The position numbers and the translations under genes are program-made. A stretch of 64,000 bases of DNA, taken from assembly GCA_034638255.1 (NCBI GenBank), contig JAWPGT010000047.1:122093-186092 (forward strand). Reading direction: 5' to 3'. Origin of the DNA: Coprinus comatus. Lineage: Eukaryota > Basidiomycota > Agaricomycetes > Agaricales > Agaricaceae. Positions 25,723-37,288 of the stretch are shown here, one piece after another (positions within the stretch are counted from its first letter, which is position 1; every line of letters starts with the position of its first letter). Below the pieces are notes generated by a model that saw only the letters and a program-made list of their open reading frames with translations, made no database searches and had not been told where the DNA came from.

Positions 25723-26428
25723 TACTATTATATCTCTTCGGAATTTTAATACTCAGTACTATTTCGATTGTACTCAGGGATTAGGAATACATTACACAGA
25801 TGGCTATTGGTCATGGGAACAGGGTATTTTTTGGACGTTCCTTACTTGATGGGTAGAGAATTGTATCCTTCTCATACTCCTGAGTATCTTCGGATAGTAG
25901 AAGTTTGATCTTTGTATGACCAAAATAAATGTTGGAGATGGAGGACGACCTTTCTAACCTGCGGTGCAGCAACAGTATTGTGCAACTCCCAGTACACAGT
26001 CCCCCATTTATCGGATCTTTAAGGAAGCAATGGACTGTGTCACTATGCATTGAATCAAGGGATGTGGTGCCAAATCTAAAGTCTACAACTACGGCTGTGT
26101 ACTCGGTAACACCAGAAATAGTGACCATCAGCCCCGCTGTGGGTTGGACAGGGTGAAAGCATTTATCTGGAATTTATGTCTCCTTAGGAATCAATTGAAG
26201 TCAGAACAAGGAGGGTGAGGAAATGACTGCAAATCCTTAGAAGGTGATACGAGTGAATGATAATGATAATACATGGAGCTTGAATGCATTCTGTAGTAAA
26301 TTCAATACGGACTTCCGTCGTTCTAAGTCATAGTATAATAAGAAAGGTTTTTATTAGGTTTTTCAGGTTCCACCTGAATTTAGTATGGATCGTATTGTTT
26401 ACATACAAAGATAAAAGATGAACAAGGA
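25723..26428. other. Intergenic between convergent genes
   Basis: Lies between F-box gene A and the end of VPS29. No supported gene; the 25811-26128 (-) frame looks like chance. Confidence 0.5.
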
Positions 26429-27262
26429 CTACCAGCCTGAGCTTCTGGGGGGGCTGCCTGGGGTAGGACTGGGTAGGCTTTGTGAGGCGGGAACACTCTT
26501 CTGGACGGGTGTAGTTTCCGCTTCCTTCCTCCATTCAATCTTCTCTACACGCACTTCGCCCTCGATCAATTGATATACATATGTTACAACGATGGGACCT
26601 TGGATATCCAACAATGCGAAAGAGGGTACAGGGTCGCTGCAAAGGAAATGTCTTCAGGTGGGGTTTAATTGTAAAAAATTTCAAGACATACCCATCAAAG
26701 AGACCTGTCCATGCACCAGATGCCGATCCTGGATTGACAAAGAATTTGTTGTCAATCTCTACAGCTTGAAACCTATTGGCGAGTTGTTGCGTAAAGGTGT
26801 AACTAGATGAGAAGAAATTCACGTACACATGTGTATGTCCCGAAATCAGAACGTCTACGTCCATTTGTCGCGCAATTGCCCTAAGGGAATCGATATCGCC
26901 AGTCGGTATGCATTGATGTCCGTGTATGACCCCAATCTTAATTGGATTATGTACTATTGTCACGGAAGCTGGAAAGTTGGAACCCTGCATCACAAGTCAA
27001 GAAATGCGAGAAGAAGTATAGCATAAGTTTCGTACAGCGTCGCGAGGGATGAAACAAGAAGCACCTCATCGTAGTCGCCCTTGACGACGTGGACGTCTGG
27101 AGAGATGGTTCGAAGGTATTCAAAGGTCTCTTTGTCACAAACGTTTCCGGTGCAGAGGATTTGTTGTATTTTTCCAGGTACGAGGAGTTTCTTGAACTTT
27201 GTAGGCAGATCATGGACCCTGTGTGGTATGTGAAGGTCGCCAATGACAAGGACGAGGACCAT
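26429..27262 (-). CDS. VPS29: Vps29, retromer subunit
   Basis: Four minus-strand exons. Exon 1 from 27262 reads [20 protein letters not shown] through [20 protein letters not shown] to VVKGDYDE. Then come exons for [20 protein letters not shown] ... [11 protein letters not shown], for [20 protein letters not shown], and for [20 protein letters not shown]. The match to the eukaryotic family is continuous over about 185 residues. Vps29 has a metallophosphoesterase fold without activity and joins Vps26 and Vps35 in the retromer coat that recycles cargo from endosomes to the Golgi. The C terminus has about 30 extra Ser/Pro-rich residues beyond the usual end. It is transcribed divergently from F-box gene B, with only 155 bases between the starts. 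Confidence 0.96.
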
Positions 27263-27417
27263 CGTGGCTGTAGTTGGTTAGGTGATCCCTCTACAAACAG
27301 GGGCGTCACATGTAATTCCAAGGTGTTGTAGCCAAACATACCTTGTTTGGATCACAGGTCCTTGCCAATCAAGTACAGTGGTACTGTCATGGGTTTCTAT
27401 ACATCTACAGTAGGTCC

Positions 27418-29290
27418 ATGTCATCAACTACCATCAGCTTCAAGAGAGATGCACTTCCGTCCGCAATAGAAAACATACCATCGGAAATATGGATGGAAAT
27501 CTTCAAGAATTTCTGTCATTACGACGCTCCTCCTCGTGCTCTTTGGGTCCCTTCACACGTGTGTCGACACTGGAGAAACCTAGTCTCTGCCATTGCTTTA
27601 TTTTGGAATAGTCTACCACCAGTGCATATCAAGAGCTCCAGTGTCGATCCCTCCCTCTTCCTATGTCAGGAATACGTTCTCCTGCGCTCTAGAGATTCTC
27701 CTCTGAAGCTCCACCTCGATTTCAATGACGCATTTGATACTCATGTACACACTGCCCTACAACTATTTATCAAGCATTGTCACCGTTGGCGTGATATAAC
27801 TATCACTGGTCTTTCTAGTGAAAAAATTCAACATCACTTCTCTTCCGCTCGGAACAATCTTCCTGTGTTATATACCCTTTCTATTATAATACCAATTAAC
27901 AACAATTCTCCCACAACATTGTGCGGCATTTTCTCCAACGCTCCATCCCTCACAGAAATTTCACTCGAGTGTTCTTCACCGCTGTCGGAGCTAATGTTTC
28001 AATTTCCTTTTCCTCAAGTACTCAAGTATCGCCAGATTCGCTGTTTACATCCATCACTATTTCAACTCCTATCCAAGGCGCCCAACCTTCGCACTTTGGA
28101 ATTTGATAGTCGTATCAGTACGATAAGCAATCGTCCAATAACTATGACAACCCTACGAGACTTATCCCTTCGCAACTCCGATTCTCGTCCCGATTTTAAT
28201 CCACTAAATGTATTTCATTTTCTTACCCTCCCCTCATTGGAAAAACTCAACTTCCAAAGCAAAACCACAATTCCAAACAGCTTACTCATTGGCATGATTT
28301 TGCGGTCGACATGCACATTGACCCATCTTACGCTCGTTTCGCAGATGATGCAAAGGTCACGATTTTCAGAACTCTTGGGACTTGTACCAAATCTTGTATT
28401 CCTTGACATTGGTAATTGTCGCTTCCTCGATGCATACCCTTCTTCCAGTGTCCTTCAAAATCTCGTATACGGCGGTCGATATGACGATCCTGAAATGGAA
28501 ATACTTCCCGAACTGAAGTGTCTTACTTTGCGTTATGAGAACTCTATTTCACCAAGTGACATACGTGTCATTCGCGATATCGCTGAATCGAGGCACTCAC
28601 CATATGGTGTAGCGCAATTGAAGCATATAAAGATTATAATACTCGATGAATACAAAATATATCAAGCATTATTCAAGTTAGAAAACTGGGAAACCTTATT
28701 ACAAGAATGGGAAAAAGAACATGTTAGTGGTTAATTTGTTTTTATATCTACACAGCTAACTTTTTACAATTCAGACTGTTCCGGATACATTTCCTGACCC
28801 GGGATATAGTCTTGATAGTATCATATGCGAATTACTGGATATCCTTTCAAATAATCCGGTGGATTTGGAGTTGCTTGAAGACGATGGAAAGCTTATTTTG
28901 GTTTGTCTTCCCCAAGATACTGCACATCCCTTGTTCAATATATCCTCATATTTCTAGACTCAACAAATCCTTACCATCATCACTCTTGCTCATCTTGTCG
29001 AGAGCTACTCAAGAAACCAATGTAACCTAGATGTATTAGACGAACTCGGGTTAACTTCCTTCCTAAAAGATCACTTACCTTGTAGGCGGTGGATATTAGC
29101 TGGATCAAACGATCTCTTATATATCCATCCCTCTCATGGTATGCCCCAAATTTATTTCTCCGATACTTACTACTGTACTTATATATATCTTGGATTAGAT
29201 TCAACACTGACAAAAGATCAATTATGGAATATCTCAACTGGAGGAGTATATTGTGATACACCATATCGTTTGTTAGGTTATGATAAATAG
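27418..29290 (+). CDS. F-box protein with LRR-like region, gene B
   Basis: Four exons (27418-28722, 28775-28900, 28958-29138, 29199-29290) join in frame to 567 residues. An F-box (IENIPSEIWMEIFKNF, then VCRHWRNLVSAIALFWNSLP) is followed by LRR-like repeats (LPSLEKLNF, LTHLTLVSQMM, LVPNLVFLDI). The C terminus carries CRRWILAGSNDLLYIHPSH, shared with gene A, then DQLWNISTGGVYCDTPYRLL. Predicted SCF substrate adaptor of unknown target. The start ATG at 27418 leaves a 155-bp shared promoter with VPS29; an earlier frame-open start at 27343 would lengthen the protein by 25 residues without F-box character. Confidence 0.86.
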
Positions 29291-29920
29291 ACAGGTCGAA
29301 ATTAAGGACTCGATCCTTATCCTATTGGGTTCTAATGTGGTACCCCGTACAAGACATCACACGTACTATTTATAAATAATTCTCGGGTTGGAATAGCCCA
29401 TGAAGAAATTTCCAGCAAACTACGAAAGGTTATTATTGATGACGTTCGGTGTACCCGGATTAATCGAGTTCAGAAACATCTGAATATTGCTCATCTTCGT
29501 CTTCATCCTCATGACTGGTAGAATCTGTTTCCTCCTTATTTCTTATACCCATCATCCATACCATCCACATTCCTATTTCTGACTGAGATCTCTTTTCGAT
29601 GACAGCCCCTATAGGTCTCGCTTTGATTATCTTCGGTGAATGTCAATGGGCCTCTTGTATTCACCTTATAATCATGAATGACGTGGCTACAATGGTCACC
29701 ACTGTTCCCACTACTGTGAACTTCACGAAGCAATACTCTTCCGAAAAGATTATAACTCAAAAATTTACCATTTCAAAAACCATACATATCAATCCCATAC
29801 AGCTTTCAGATCGGTGAAGATAGAGCCTCTCGGTTTCATTGTGGTACACACATTTCTTTCCGGACCCACTCAAGCCGTCAACATTCATCAAGTTAAGCAT
29901 CGAACAAGCTCATTGCTCCT
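29291..29920. other. Intergenic between convergent genes
   Basis: Between F-box gene B and the 10-Cys secreted protein gene. No gene supported. Confidence 0.5.
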
Positions 29921-30445
29921 TCAAATTGACCCTAAGCTTTCCATATAACAACCTAAATTCGACACATCAATATTCAACAATCCGTATGAACAAGCACACA
30001 CTTTACTACTTACACCATTTCCACTCCTACTTCTCGTCCATCCACCTACCTCTCCATCAAACTCACATGCATCCACTAACGCCTCAGCTGTCTGTTTCAC
30101 AATACCACCACAATCTTGTGGTCCTCCATAACCACATAAACTAATTCTAGCATCGGCATAACTCGCAATTGTATTACATCCGACATCTTCTGGTGCAGAT
30201 GAACATTGTACCCCGAGTTGAAGAGTTTGGATTGCTGCTTGGACTTCAATAATTGAAGGTCTGCAGGTAGGATAGGTTGAATTAGCGCAGGCAGCATTTG
30301 TTAGGACTGGGAGTGGAGAGAGAGAGAACCATGGGTGGTCGTAGTCTGGGTAGGTGGGGATAGAGAATGTGAGCGTTGGAAACGAGAAAATAATAAGGCT
30401 GGTGGAGATGGCCCTTCGAAAGAGGTTATGGGTATTGGATTTCAT
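29921..30445 (-). CDS. Small secreted cysteine-rich protein (10 Cys)
   Basis: A single-exon frame of 174 residues. It has a signal peptide (FRRAISTSLIIFSFPTLTFS) followed by a mature part with ten cysteines, an even number as expected for five disulfides, in an alanine/glycine-rich context (CGYGGPQDCGGIV; KVCACSYGLLNID; LGCYMESLG). A TATA box sits about 70 bases upstream. I do not recognise the family. Size, secretion and Cys content are those of fungal effector-like or surface proteins, but no function can be assigned. Confidence 0.75.
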   Translation of the reverse strand: MKSNTHNLFRRAISTSLIIFSFPTLTFSIPTYPDYDHPWFSLSPLPVLTNAACANSTYPTCRPSIIEVQAAIQTLQLGVQCSSAPEDVGCNTIASYADARISLCGYGGPQDCGGIVKQTAEALVDACEFDGEVGGWTRSRSGNGVSSKVCACSYGLLNIDVSNLGCYMESLGSI

Positions 30446-30512
30446 CTTGTAAGTTGTGGGAGGTTTGATGTTTGGGATAGTTTCTCAGGGGACTTTTAGT
30501 GCGTGCATTTAG

Positions 30513-30520
30513 TATTTATA
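30513..30520 (-). promoter_or_regulatory. TATA box of the 10-Cys secreted protein gene
   Basis: TATAAATA on the minus strand, about 70 bases before the ATG at 30445. Confidence 0.45.
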
Positions 30521-31228
30521 CTTCACCTTCACATTCTATTACGTGAAGATGGATCCGCATACCATTCCTCAACATGTGTTCATTGATTTTTTGATTGGTA
30601 TCAACTCTACTTGAGGGATTCTTCGTGAGTATAGCGGGGTTTCCAGATCCAAACGGCCATGCTGCCCGACTTTTTGGTGTCAAGAATTTGCCAAGTATTT
30701 CTGTATTCAATACGTGGTTAAAAAAAGGTAGAACATTCAACAAAGATATCAATCCTATCCGAGGCGACAGATGTGCGGAGACATGTCTCCGATCCCGTTG
30801 TTTTCGCACTGACTGTTCTTATTCATGATATTCCTAGACGGTATTCCATGTTACAAGCTGCTGCTCAAGCGCTCAGCTTCAAGGCCTCAATGTTGGCATA
30901 CAAGAATAATAATATCTCAAACATCAAACAAAATCTATAGTCCCCTTGGTTCTGGTCAAGATCTGGTGCATACTAGTTTTTCTCTAGACCATCCATCAAG
31001 CTTCAAGGTTTATCAGGTTAACTATCAGGTTAACTCATTACTCCTTCACATCATTCATGACTTCCACATAAGTAACAGCCTGAATGCAACATCAATCTTG
31101 GATAATCCATGACAAACAAACAGATCTAATTATTCGTCCTATATAAAATATTAGATATTCTAGTTCAATATTAATAACCCTACTAAAGTTCGAGGGTACT
31201 GTATATCGATCCTTCTGCACTCTGACGT
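30521..31228. other. Intergenic
   Basis: No gene assigned. The frame at 30595-30828 (+) has a GFPDPNGHAARLFG stretch that I cannot place in a family. Confidence 0.4.
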
Positions 31229-32544
31229 CTACTGAACCCAAGTACTCCAAGGTATCATCTCCCTTTCGTTCACTATCTTTACCCTCCTTAATTGCACTTT
31301 CACCTTCACACTATCTTCCAACTCTCTCAAACAATCCTTCAACTCTCTTCTAATCTGCGATCGGAACTTGTAGTTATGGTTCACAGTGAAGGTTACTTTC
31401 AACTCTTCATGATTCAAGCGACAGTTGAGGTTGCAAGAACGTTCTTGAATGAGTACCATGGGAAGCATTGGACAAGATCGATTGTCGCGTCAACATCGAA
31501 TGTAATTTGTGATAAATGAATGGAAGTGATTGTTTCTAATAATTCAGGGATCCAGTCAAGACTGAGGGCGTTGGTGCCCATATGTGCAGGGGAAGGACCA
31601 TTCGTAAAGGATAAACGAATCCTGAGTCGTTTTAACATGGTGTTTTGTGATAATGTCAGTGTTGAAGCTGAGCCTAGACATCATACATCATATTAGTAAA
31701 TCAAGAGATCCAATAAGATGGCAGAACTCACAGAACTCTGCACCCTTCTCTTTGTCTGGTAACCAGAGTATCAAATCTTCTAATGATTTCCCAGCCTTTT
31801 CTACCACTCTACACGTAAGTGAAAGTAGTGTCTGTTCTCGAATACAGATCCCCAATTGCGTAAGTCCCTCAATTGCATATTGTGTGATAAAGTATTTCAA
31901 CATCACCTCTTCAGGTAGATGAAGATACAATGTCGAAAGTGTATCCGGTAACTGAGGAAGTGTGTTTACACTAATTTCGTGGCAATTGATAAGGACCGAT
32001 TCGCAGACCAAGTGCCTTAGACCCCTAAACGAAGCTACGAATTTGACGAATTCATCAACCTTTTCCCAGTAGCATGTGGACACCCTCAACGTCTTTAAAC
32101 CTTGTTTGAATACCTGTCCTTCTTCGGATGCTGTAAGGAAGTGCACCGTAGACGGAGAGAGTTCCCTCCACGTCAAATTGTAGATGTCCCATTCCAATAG
32201 TCTATCCCCGATGTTTGAAACCACAGCACCTAAGCCGTTCCCCATCCACCTGTCCAACACAAATTCACCTTCCTCATCCTGAGAGTCCTAACATAGTTGA
32301 TGAAGGTACAGTTGGGATCCTCCGTGAGTAGCTTTCCAAGAGTACGAAAGTTTTCGCAGTCGAGTTTTATTTCCCGGAAGAGGTATTTACGAGTTGGGGA
32401 TATCCATGCCGAAGAAACAAGTGAACACGCCAAGAGGGTTTGTTTGTCTCCAGATAAATAAAGATGGAATGCAACTAGATCGTATAGTTCGGGAAGAAGT
32501 AAAGGTGTTGTTCCAAATTGTGGCGATGACGATGATGATGTCAC
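31229..32544 (-). pseudogene. F-box gene with apparent frameshifts
   Basis: The minus-strand start at 32544 encodes LLLPELYDLVAFHLYLSGDK and LLACSLVSSAWISPTRKYLF, the form of F-box common in agaricomycete LRR F-box proteins. The frame stops at about 32230 (TLRMRKVNLCWTG). The expected continuation (GDRLLEWDIYNLTWRELSPS, then LKTLRVSTCYW) is in another frame with no intron longer than about 40 nt able to join them. A normal intron (GT at about 31727, AG at about 31682) links to an exon ending at 31414, after which the typical end (LKVTFTVNHNY to VKVKVQLRRVKIV) again lies in a shifted frame to 31229. Two lesions suggest a recent pseudogene. Unusual splicing or sequence error remain possible. 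Confidence 0.6.
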
Positions 32545-34421
32545 AGTTGTTTCGCTGCTACAAGGAACTCCTAATACGCGTCTTGAGAACTCGATTAGGG
32601 AAACTGAGAGATTTTACATACTATTGTCCATCACGTTATCCAAGCCCATATCACTTGGACTGGGTACCAGACGTGAGAGGCCCCACTGGCATAAGTTATA
32701 CACTCCGGTCCCTAATCCAAACAACGGTGCTCTCCTCTGAATCGCGTCTCCTGGGGAATCTCCCAGGTTGAGTGAGTTCGAGTAGCAATTGAGTTTTTTG
32801 AACTATCCAATGTAATGAAGTTCTTGGAGCCCGAGTTCATGCAGAATGTTGGCTTTTGGTCGCTGAGAAGGAAGAAGTCCACGCGTGTCCATAAGATGTT
32901 GAGTATAGGGTCACTATGTAAAATTAGACCGCACAGGGCCGCATAAGGGGTAACTTCACATGCACACGTCACTACATCAAACAAATCAAACATACACAAA
33001 TTTTCTTCTGATTTGTTTTTGGTATTTTACGATGCCTTTAAAGCTTTATATCATGTTACATCGACAGCATGAGACTATGGATTGAATATGCCCTGTTATA
33101 AGATAGAATAAATACTATTAGAACACAGGACAGACTGCCGCGGTATTAGTGCTCACAATGTCGTCTGTTGGGCTAAATGGGGAACGAGAACAATATGTGT
33201 ATCATATGCTTTAGCCTTTTAACCTCAACTGTATCTGTATTCATTAGATGTGGTTGAGAGGAAGTCAGCAAATAGACTGTCAAGTGCTTAGATACTAGAT
33301 ACTACTCCACAAGTTTCGCCAGCTTTTATAAGGCACTACAGCCTTTCTCTCTCCTTCTGGCGAAGCAGACATCCGAAGCTCCCCCTATAGTGGAGAGTAT
33401 TTGATAACGCATTTAAGAACTCGATGAGACTGGGACAGAACCACCAATAATAGATTGAGCGTATACATCAGGGCAGCCTTTCAGGCTTCAGCCACCTTTA
33501 ACTAAAGTAGCTTGAGTCTTGAACATAATAGTCTTCCATGTAGAAACCGTAAAAAATAAAGCCAACTCTTCGCAGTTCAGTGTGGCTAGTAGAAGCTAAT
33601 TTTTCCAATGTTTTAAAAGCCTACAATCTTATTGCAGAGTAGAACATTATGTAGTGGAAACAATGCGGTGCAGTGATACGACAGATGTACCATTTGACAA
33701 GAACCTGTGCATTCACGCTCCATGCAATAGAAGCCATAGAAACAGCAATCTTTGAAACACATACTTGGGGTCTGTTGCATTGCAGGACGAGACAAGAGGA
33801 ACTTGGAAAAGTCAACTTGTGCCCAACCATGGCACAAACTACTACTAATTGAATCAACAATGATATACTAGAGCCGTTGGGTATAACACGTTAGATACTA
33901 CTTAACGACCACTGCCTGATAATGGTCTCCCACTAATGACCTTCTCGAAATTCAGGGTGTCTCAACATGCGGCTGTCGACTACCTCCACCCCGTCATGCA
34001 GCTGTTCAGATGAAACGCTGAAACGCAGAGCTCGTACTACCAATTGTCCACTAAGATGTTTATATATCTATTATTATCAGCATTCTACATCAGATTATAG
34101 CGGGGGATATTCCATTCCCTACAGCGCGCAGGCCACATGCCTCCACACGAGTCACTTGCATGTCTCCTACGAAGGAGCCAGAAGCACACTAGTTCTGACA
34201 AAACTAAATTAAAATCAATTGCTACTAGACAAATTGATTTCTATCACTAAATGTTTGAATAGCTAGAGTCAAAGTGCTGTTCATCGTTGTGTGGAGTATT
34301 GTAGATCATTATCTTGAGCAAAAATCATATAAAAGCGCTTTCTTTCTTCTGTTACACACAACAAATCGCCTCCAACTATCTCACAAATCTTTCAATACTA
34401 CCATCTACTACAACTTGCATC
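32545..34421. other. Intergenic, gene-poor
   Basis: Nearly 1.9 kb without a clear gene. A Cys-rich minus-strand frame at 33613-33837 is discussed among the findings. The frames at 32394-32771 (+) and 32712-32999 (-) look random. Confidence 0.45.
34328..34334 (+). promoter_or_regulatory. TATA box of the defensin-like gene
   Basis: TATAAAA lies about 90 bases before the ATG at 34422. The stretch between is rich in CA/CT, as in strongly expressed fungal genes. Confidence 0.5.
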
Positions 34422-34718
34422 ATGAAATTCTTCACTACTATTCTTGCTCTCGCCGCCGTAGCATACGCTTTACCCAGTGACCAAAGTGCAGCTGGTGGCC
34501 TGGCTAAGAGGGAATGTGGTGCTGCTGGTTCTTGCAAGAATCCCTTCAGGGGTTCCGAACTCTGCAATGATCGTTGCAAGCAATGCCAGGGTGATTCTGG
34601 CTTCTACAGTCGCGGCGATTGCTGCGGATTGTAAGTACATTTCCGTTCACTTACTTGACTTAGGTGCTGATATACCTCCTCCAGTGGTGGCCTTACCTGC
34701 TGCTGCTTCTACAGTTGA
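34422..34718 (+). CDS. Copsin-like fungal defensin precursor
   Basis: Two exons (34422-34630, 34685-34718; a 54-nt GT-AG intron) encode 80 residues. A signal peptide (MKFFTTILALAAVAYA) is followed by a short propeptide ending in the Kex2-type dibasic KR at residues 29-30 and a 50-residue mature peptide with ten cysteines at mature positions 2, 8, 18, 22, 25, 37, 38, 45, 46 and 47. CNDRC supplies the CxxxC of a cysteine-stabilised alpha-beta fold and the terminal CCC contains the CxC. GDC followed by seven residues and C fits the gamma-core. The spacing, with an extra C two residues after CxxxC, resembles copsin of Coprinopsis, a secreted antibacterial peptide that binds lipid II. The product is expected to be secreted and processed in the Golgi. 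Antibacterial activity is inference from fold and spacing. The second exon is needed: without it the last three cysteines are lost. Confidence 0.85.
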
Positions 34719-35097
34719 GCGATATAACTCATTGCTAATAATGTATTTGTGAGTAAAGTTTTCATATTGTCGATACCACAGTCTGAGACAACTCCAATGC
34801 TTTTAGCTCTTGTACTGTTTTTCTTGTCCTTACAAATGATCATTAGTAAATGTAAATAAGAGAAAGCAAATCGGAGTACACTGGTGTAATTTTGTCGTGT
34901 TGAATATATGCCTCTGCTTCTCATACAAGCCAAAAAGACCTATTTCAGTATAGGATAACGAAGTTATATATGTGTGTGAGGAACATGAGGGAGGATTATT
35001 AACTTATTAACTTGTAATGTCAGTGCTGATGTGATCGTGGGAAAGTCATTTATGAACTCGCCAGCACTCCACTCAATCTCACACATCCCTGACCACC
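34719..35097. other. Intergenic
   Basis: 3' flank of the defensin gene and promoter of the GDT1 gene. Nothing else seen. Confidence 0.5.
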
Positions 35098-36027
35098 ATG
35101 TCTACCATTTCCTCGCCGTCGTCGCCAACGACCGCAGCCCCATCTGCGATGGAGACGCTGGCGCAGTCTATACTCCTGATTCTGTTTTCTGAAATTGGCG
35201 ACAAAACGTTTCTTATATCAGCTCTGTTAGCAATGCGACACCCTCGTCTAGTTGTATTTGCGGGCGCTATATCGTCTCTCCTATTAATGTCGGCGTTGTC
35301 AGCATCCTTGGGGCACATACTTCCTTCACTTATACCTAGAAAATGGACTCAACTAGCCGCTGCGGTGCTCTTTGTAGTCTTTGGTATGAAGATGGCAGAT
35401 GAAGCTAGGAAGATGAAAGGAGACGCGGCTAATGAGAAAATGCGGGAGGAAATGAAGGAAGCAGAAGAGGAGATAGCTGAGGATGATGGCGAGGCTATTC
35501 CTATGGATGTTCTGGAGGAGGGTAGGATGGAGGGTGCTCCTTCATCACCAAAACCACACCACAAGAAACCTAGTTGGGTAGAAGGCGCTAGGAATTTTTC
35601 GAGTCTGATATTGGGACCTGTCTTTGTGCAGGCCTTTGTCCTTACATTTTTGGGCGAATGGGGCGACCGTAGTCAGATTGCAACTATCGCGCTTGGAGCT
35701 GCCCATGTATGTATATCTTTTGGGTTCTATAATATATCACTAATACTCTCAATCAGAACGTATATTTGGTTACACTGGGTACCATCATGGGTCACTCGTG
35801 TTGTACCGCTATGGCTGTGATTGGTGGCCGCTATATTTCTACGAAAATATCTGTCAAACACGGTATGGTCAAACACTACTTTTCATTTGTGATGTTAATG
35901 TTCCGTTCCAGTTACCTGGGGAGGTGCCGTTCTTTTTCTCATATTCGGTGTCATCTACTTCTACGAAGCATTTGTGGAGTGGGACGATATTGAAGCACCG
36001 CTCACGATAATGAGCGATCATTTATAA
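35098..36027 (+). CDS. GDT1: GDT1/TMEM165 family Mn2+/Ca2+ transporter
   Basis: Three exons (35098-35706, 35757-35862, 35912-36027) give 276 residues. Both copies of the family signature E-x-G-D-[KR]-[TS] are present: SEIGDKTFLISALLAMRHPR in the first half and GEWGDRSQIATIALGAAHN in the second. They sit in a duplicated set of three membrane helices joined by an acidic cytosolic loop (MREEMKEAEEEIAEDDGE). In yeast Gdt1 imports Ca2+ and Mn2+ into the Golgi and supports glycosylation. The length is close to yeast Gdt1. The protein ends TIMSDHL. Symbol given by family. Confidence 0.94.
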
Positions 36028-37288
36028 TTCGTTTGGTTATACTGGCTGTAATCAGACAAAGGACGCTTTTACACATCACAACACGCAACGCCGATAACCA
36101 TGAGGACTATGTCCTGCTCCCCGTTCGGTTGCACATATCACCTACATATACCTTAGAATGGAATGGTAAATGTACTTGCCGTCCTTACCTGACCGGAATT
36201 TTGTCGCGTCTTTCTATCTCACGTCTATAGGATTATAGCCTATACCTGAACATTTTAGCATGTTTTACGATCGGTTTCATTTTGTAATGTGGTTTACATC
36301 ATATAGAATAATATAAATTCCATGGACTTAAGCTTCGGCAAAATGTATCTTATTTTATTCTATTCTATTTTTCTTTAAAATGAACACACGATGCACCCGT
36401 GCTTTGTACTGACGTTGACGTACTTACGGCTTTAGCAAAGTTAATTGGACACTTTCACTATATTGTGGTTGGTAATGAACATTCCAGAGCCCAAAATTAA
36501 ATCCGTAAAACAGTCAATATGCTTATGTGTAATATTGAACCTCGCTTCCTTATAATTTCCAAATCGCATCATTCATAGTATCAAAACCCGTACAAATCGC
36601 CTCAACACAACTTGGATCGCCTGACTGTTCAAAGTCAAGCATTCAAGTGTAGTTGTCCAAACCCTCTTCTTTCCTTTCCACTTCCATTCCCACCCTCCAA
36701 AACGAGATTGGAAACCTTAAAATCGTGTTCGCTAGCTAACGAAGTCTCACCTATGTACAAAAATACTAGTTTGTTATCCTCTTGCTAGAGCATGCTGGCG
36801 CATGGCAAACAAACTTACTACTTCCGAGTTATGAAGAACTAACTATTTTTGGGCAACGTGTTGTTCCATGACCATGGCCAGGTCGCCTCATTTCAACGCT
36901 AGAAGGAGCGAAGTCGCTCTCCGCAGACATCCGCAGACAATCGAAGGATGATGCTTCCCTGATGTCCCTCCCTTGATAAATTAAAACCCTTATCTTGCGT
37001 GTTGAATTGGTTGAAGCATGGGAAGCATGTAGAACTATGATTAAGGACATTTCCATCGGAATTACCCTTTGGTCACCGAACCAATGGGTTTTCAAATCTC
37101 CACCTTCGATGCTCAAAACATAACCAGATTGCACATTGTAGATCAAATTATATGTTGGGCACGCCCCGTTTCCTATATAAGTTATGTGATGAAACAAATA
37201 TATTTACAAACATGATGAAATTTAATTACAAACCACTACCAGGAAATTAAGAGTATAAATTCAAGAAACTTTTTTGAGTGTTTCAGAA
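36028..37288. other. Intergenic with a possible lectin-like fragment
   Basis: No confident gene. A minus-strand frame at 36829-37197 contains TYNLIYNVQSGYVLSIEGGD followed by WFGDQ, faintly like one blade of a ricin-B beta-trefoil. It breaks down after that point, so it is at best a remnant. Confidence 0.35.

Noticed and set aside
30595..30828. Possible C2-domain piece (GFPDPNGHAARLF)
   Set aside because: Only the PDP resembles C2 domains; the following residues do not fit and no neighbouring exon supports it.
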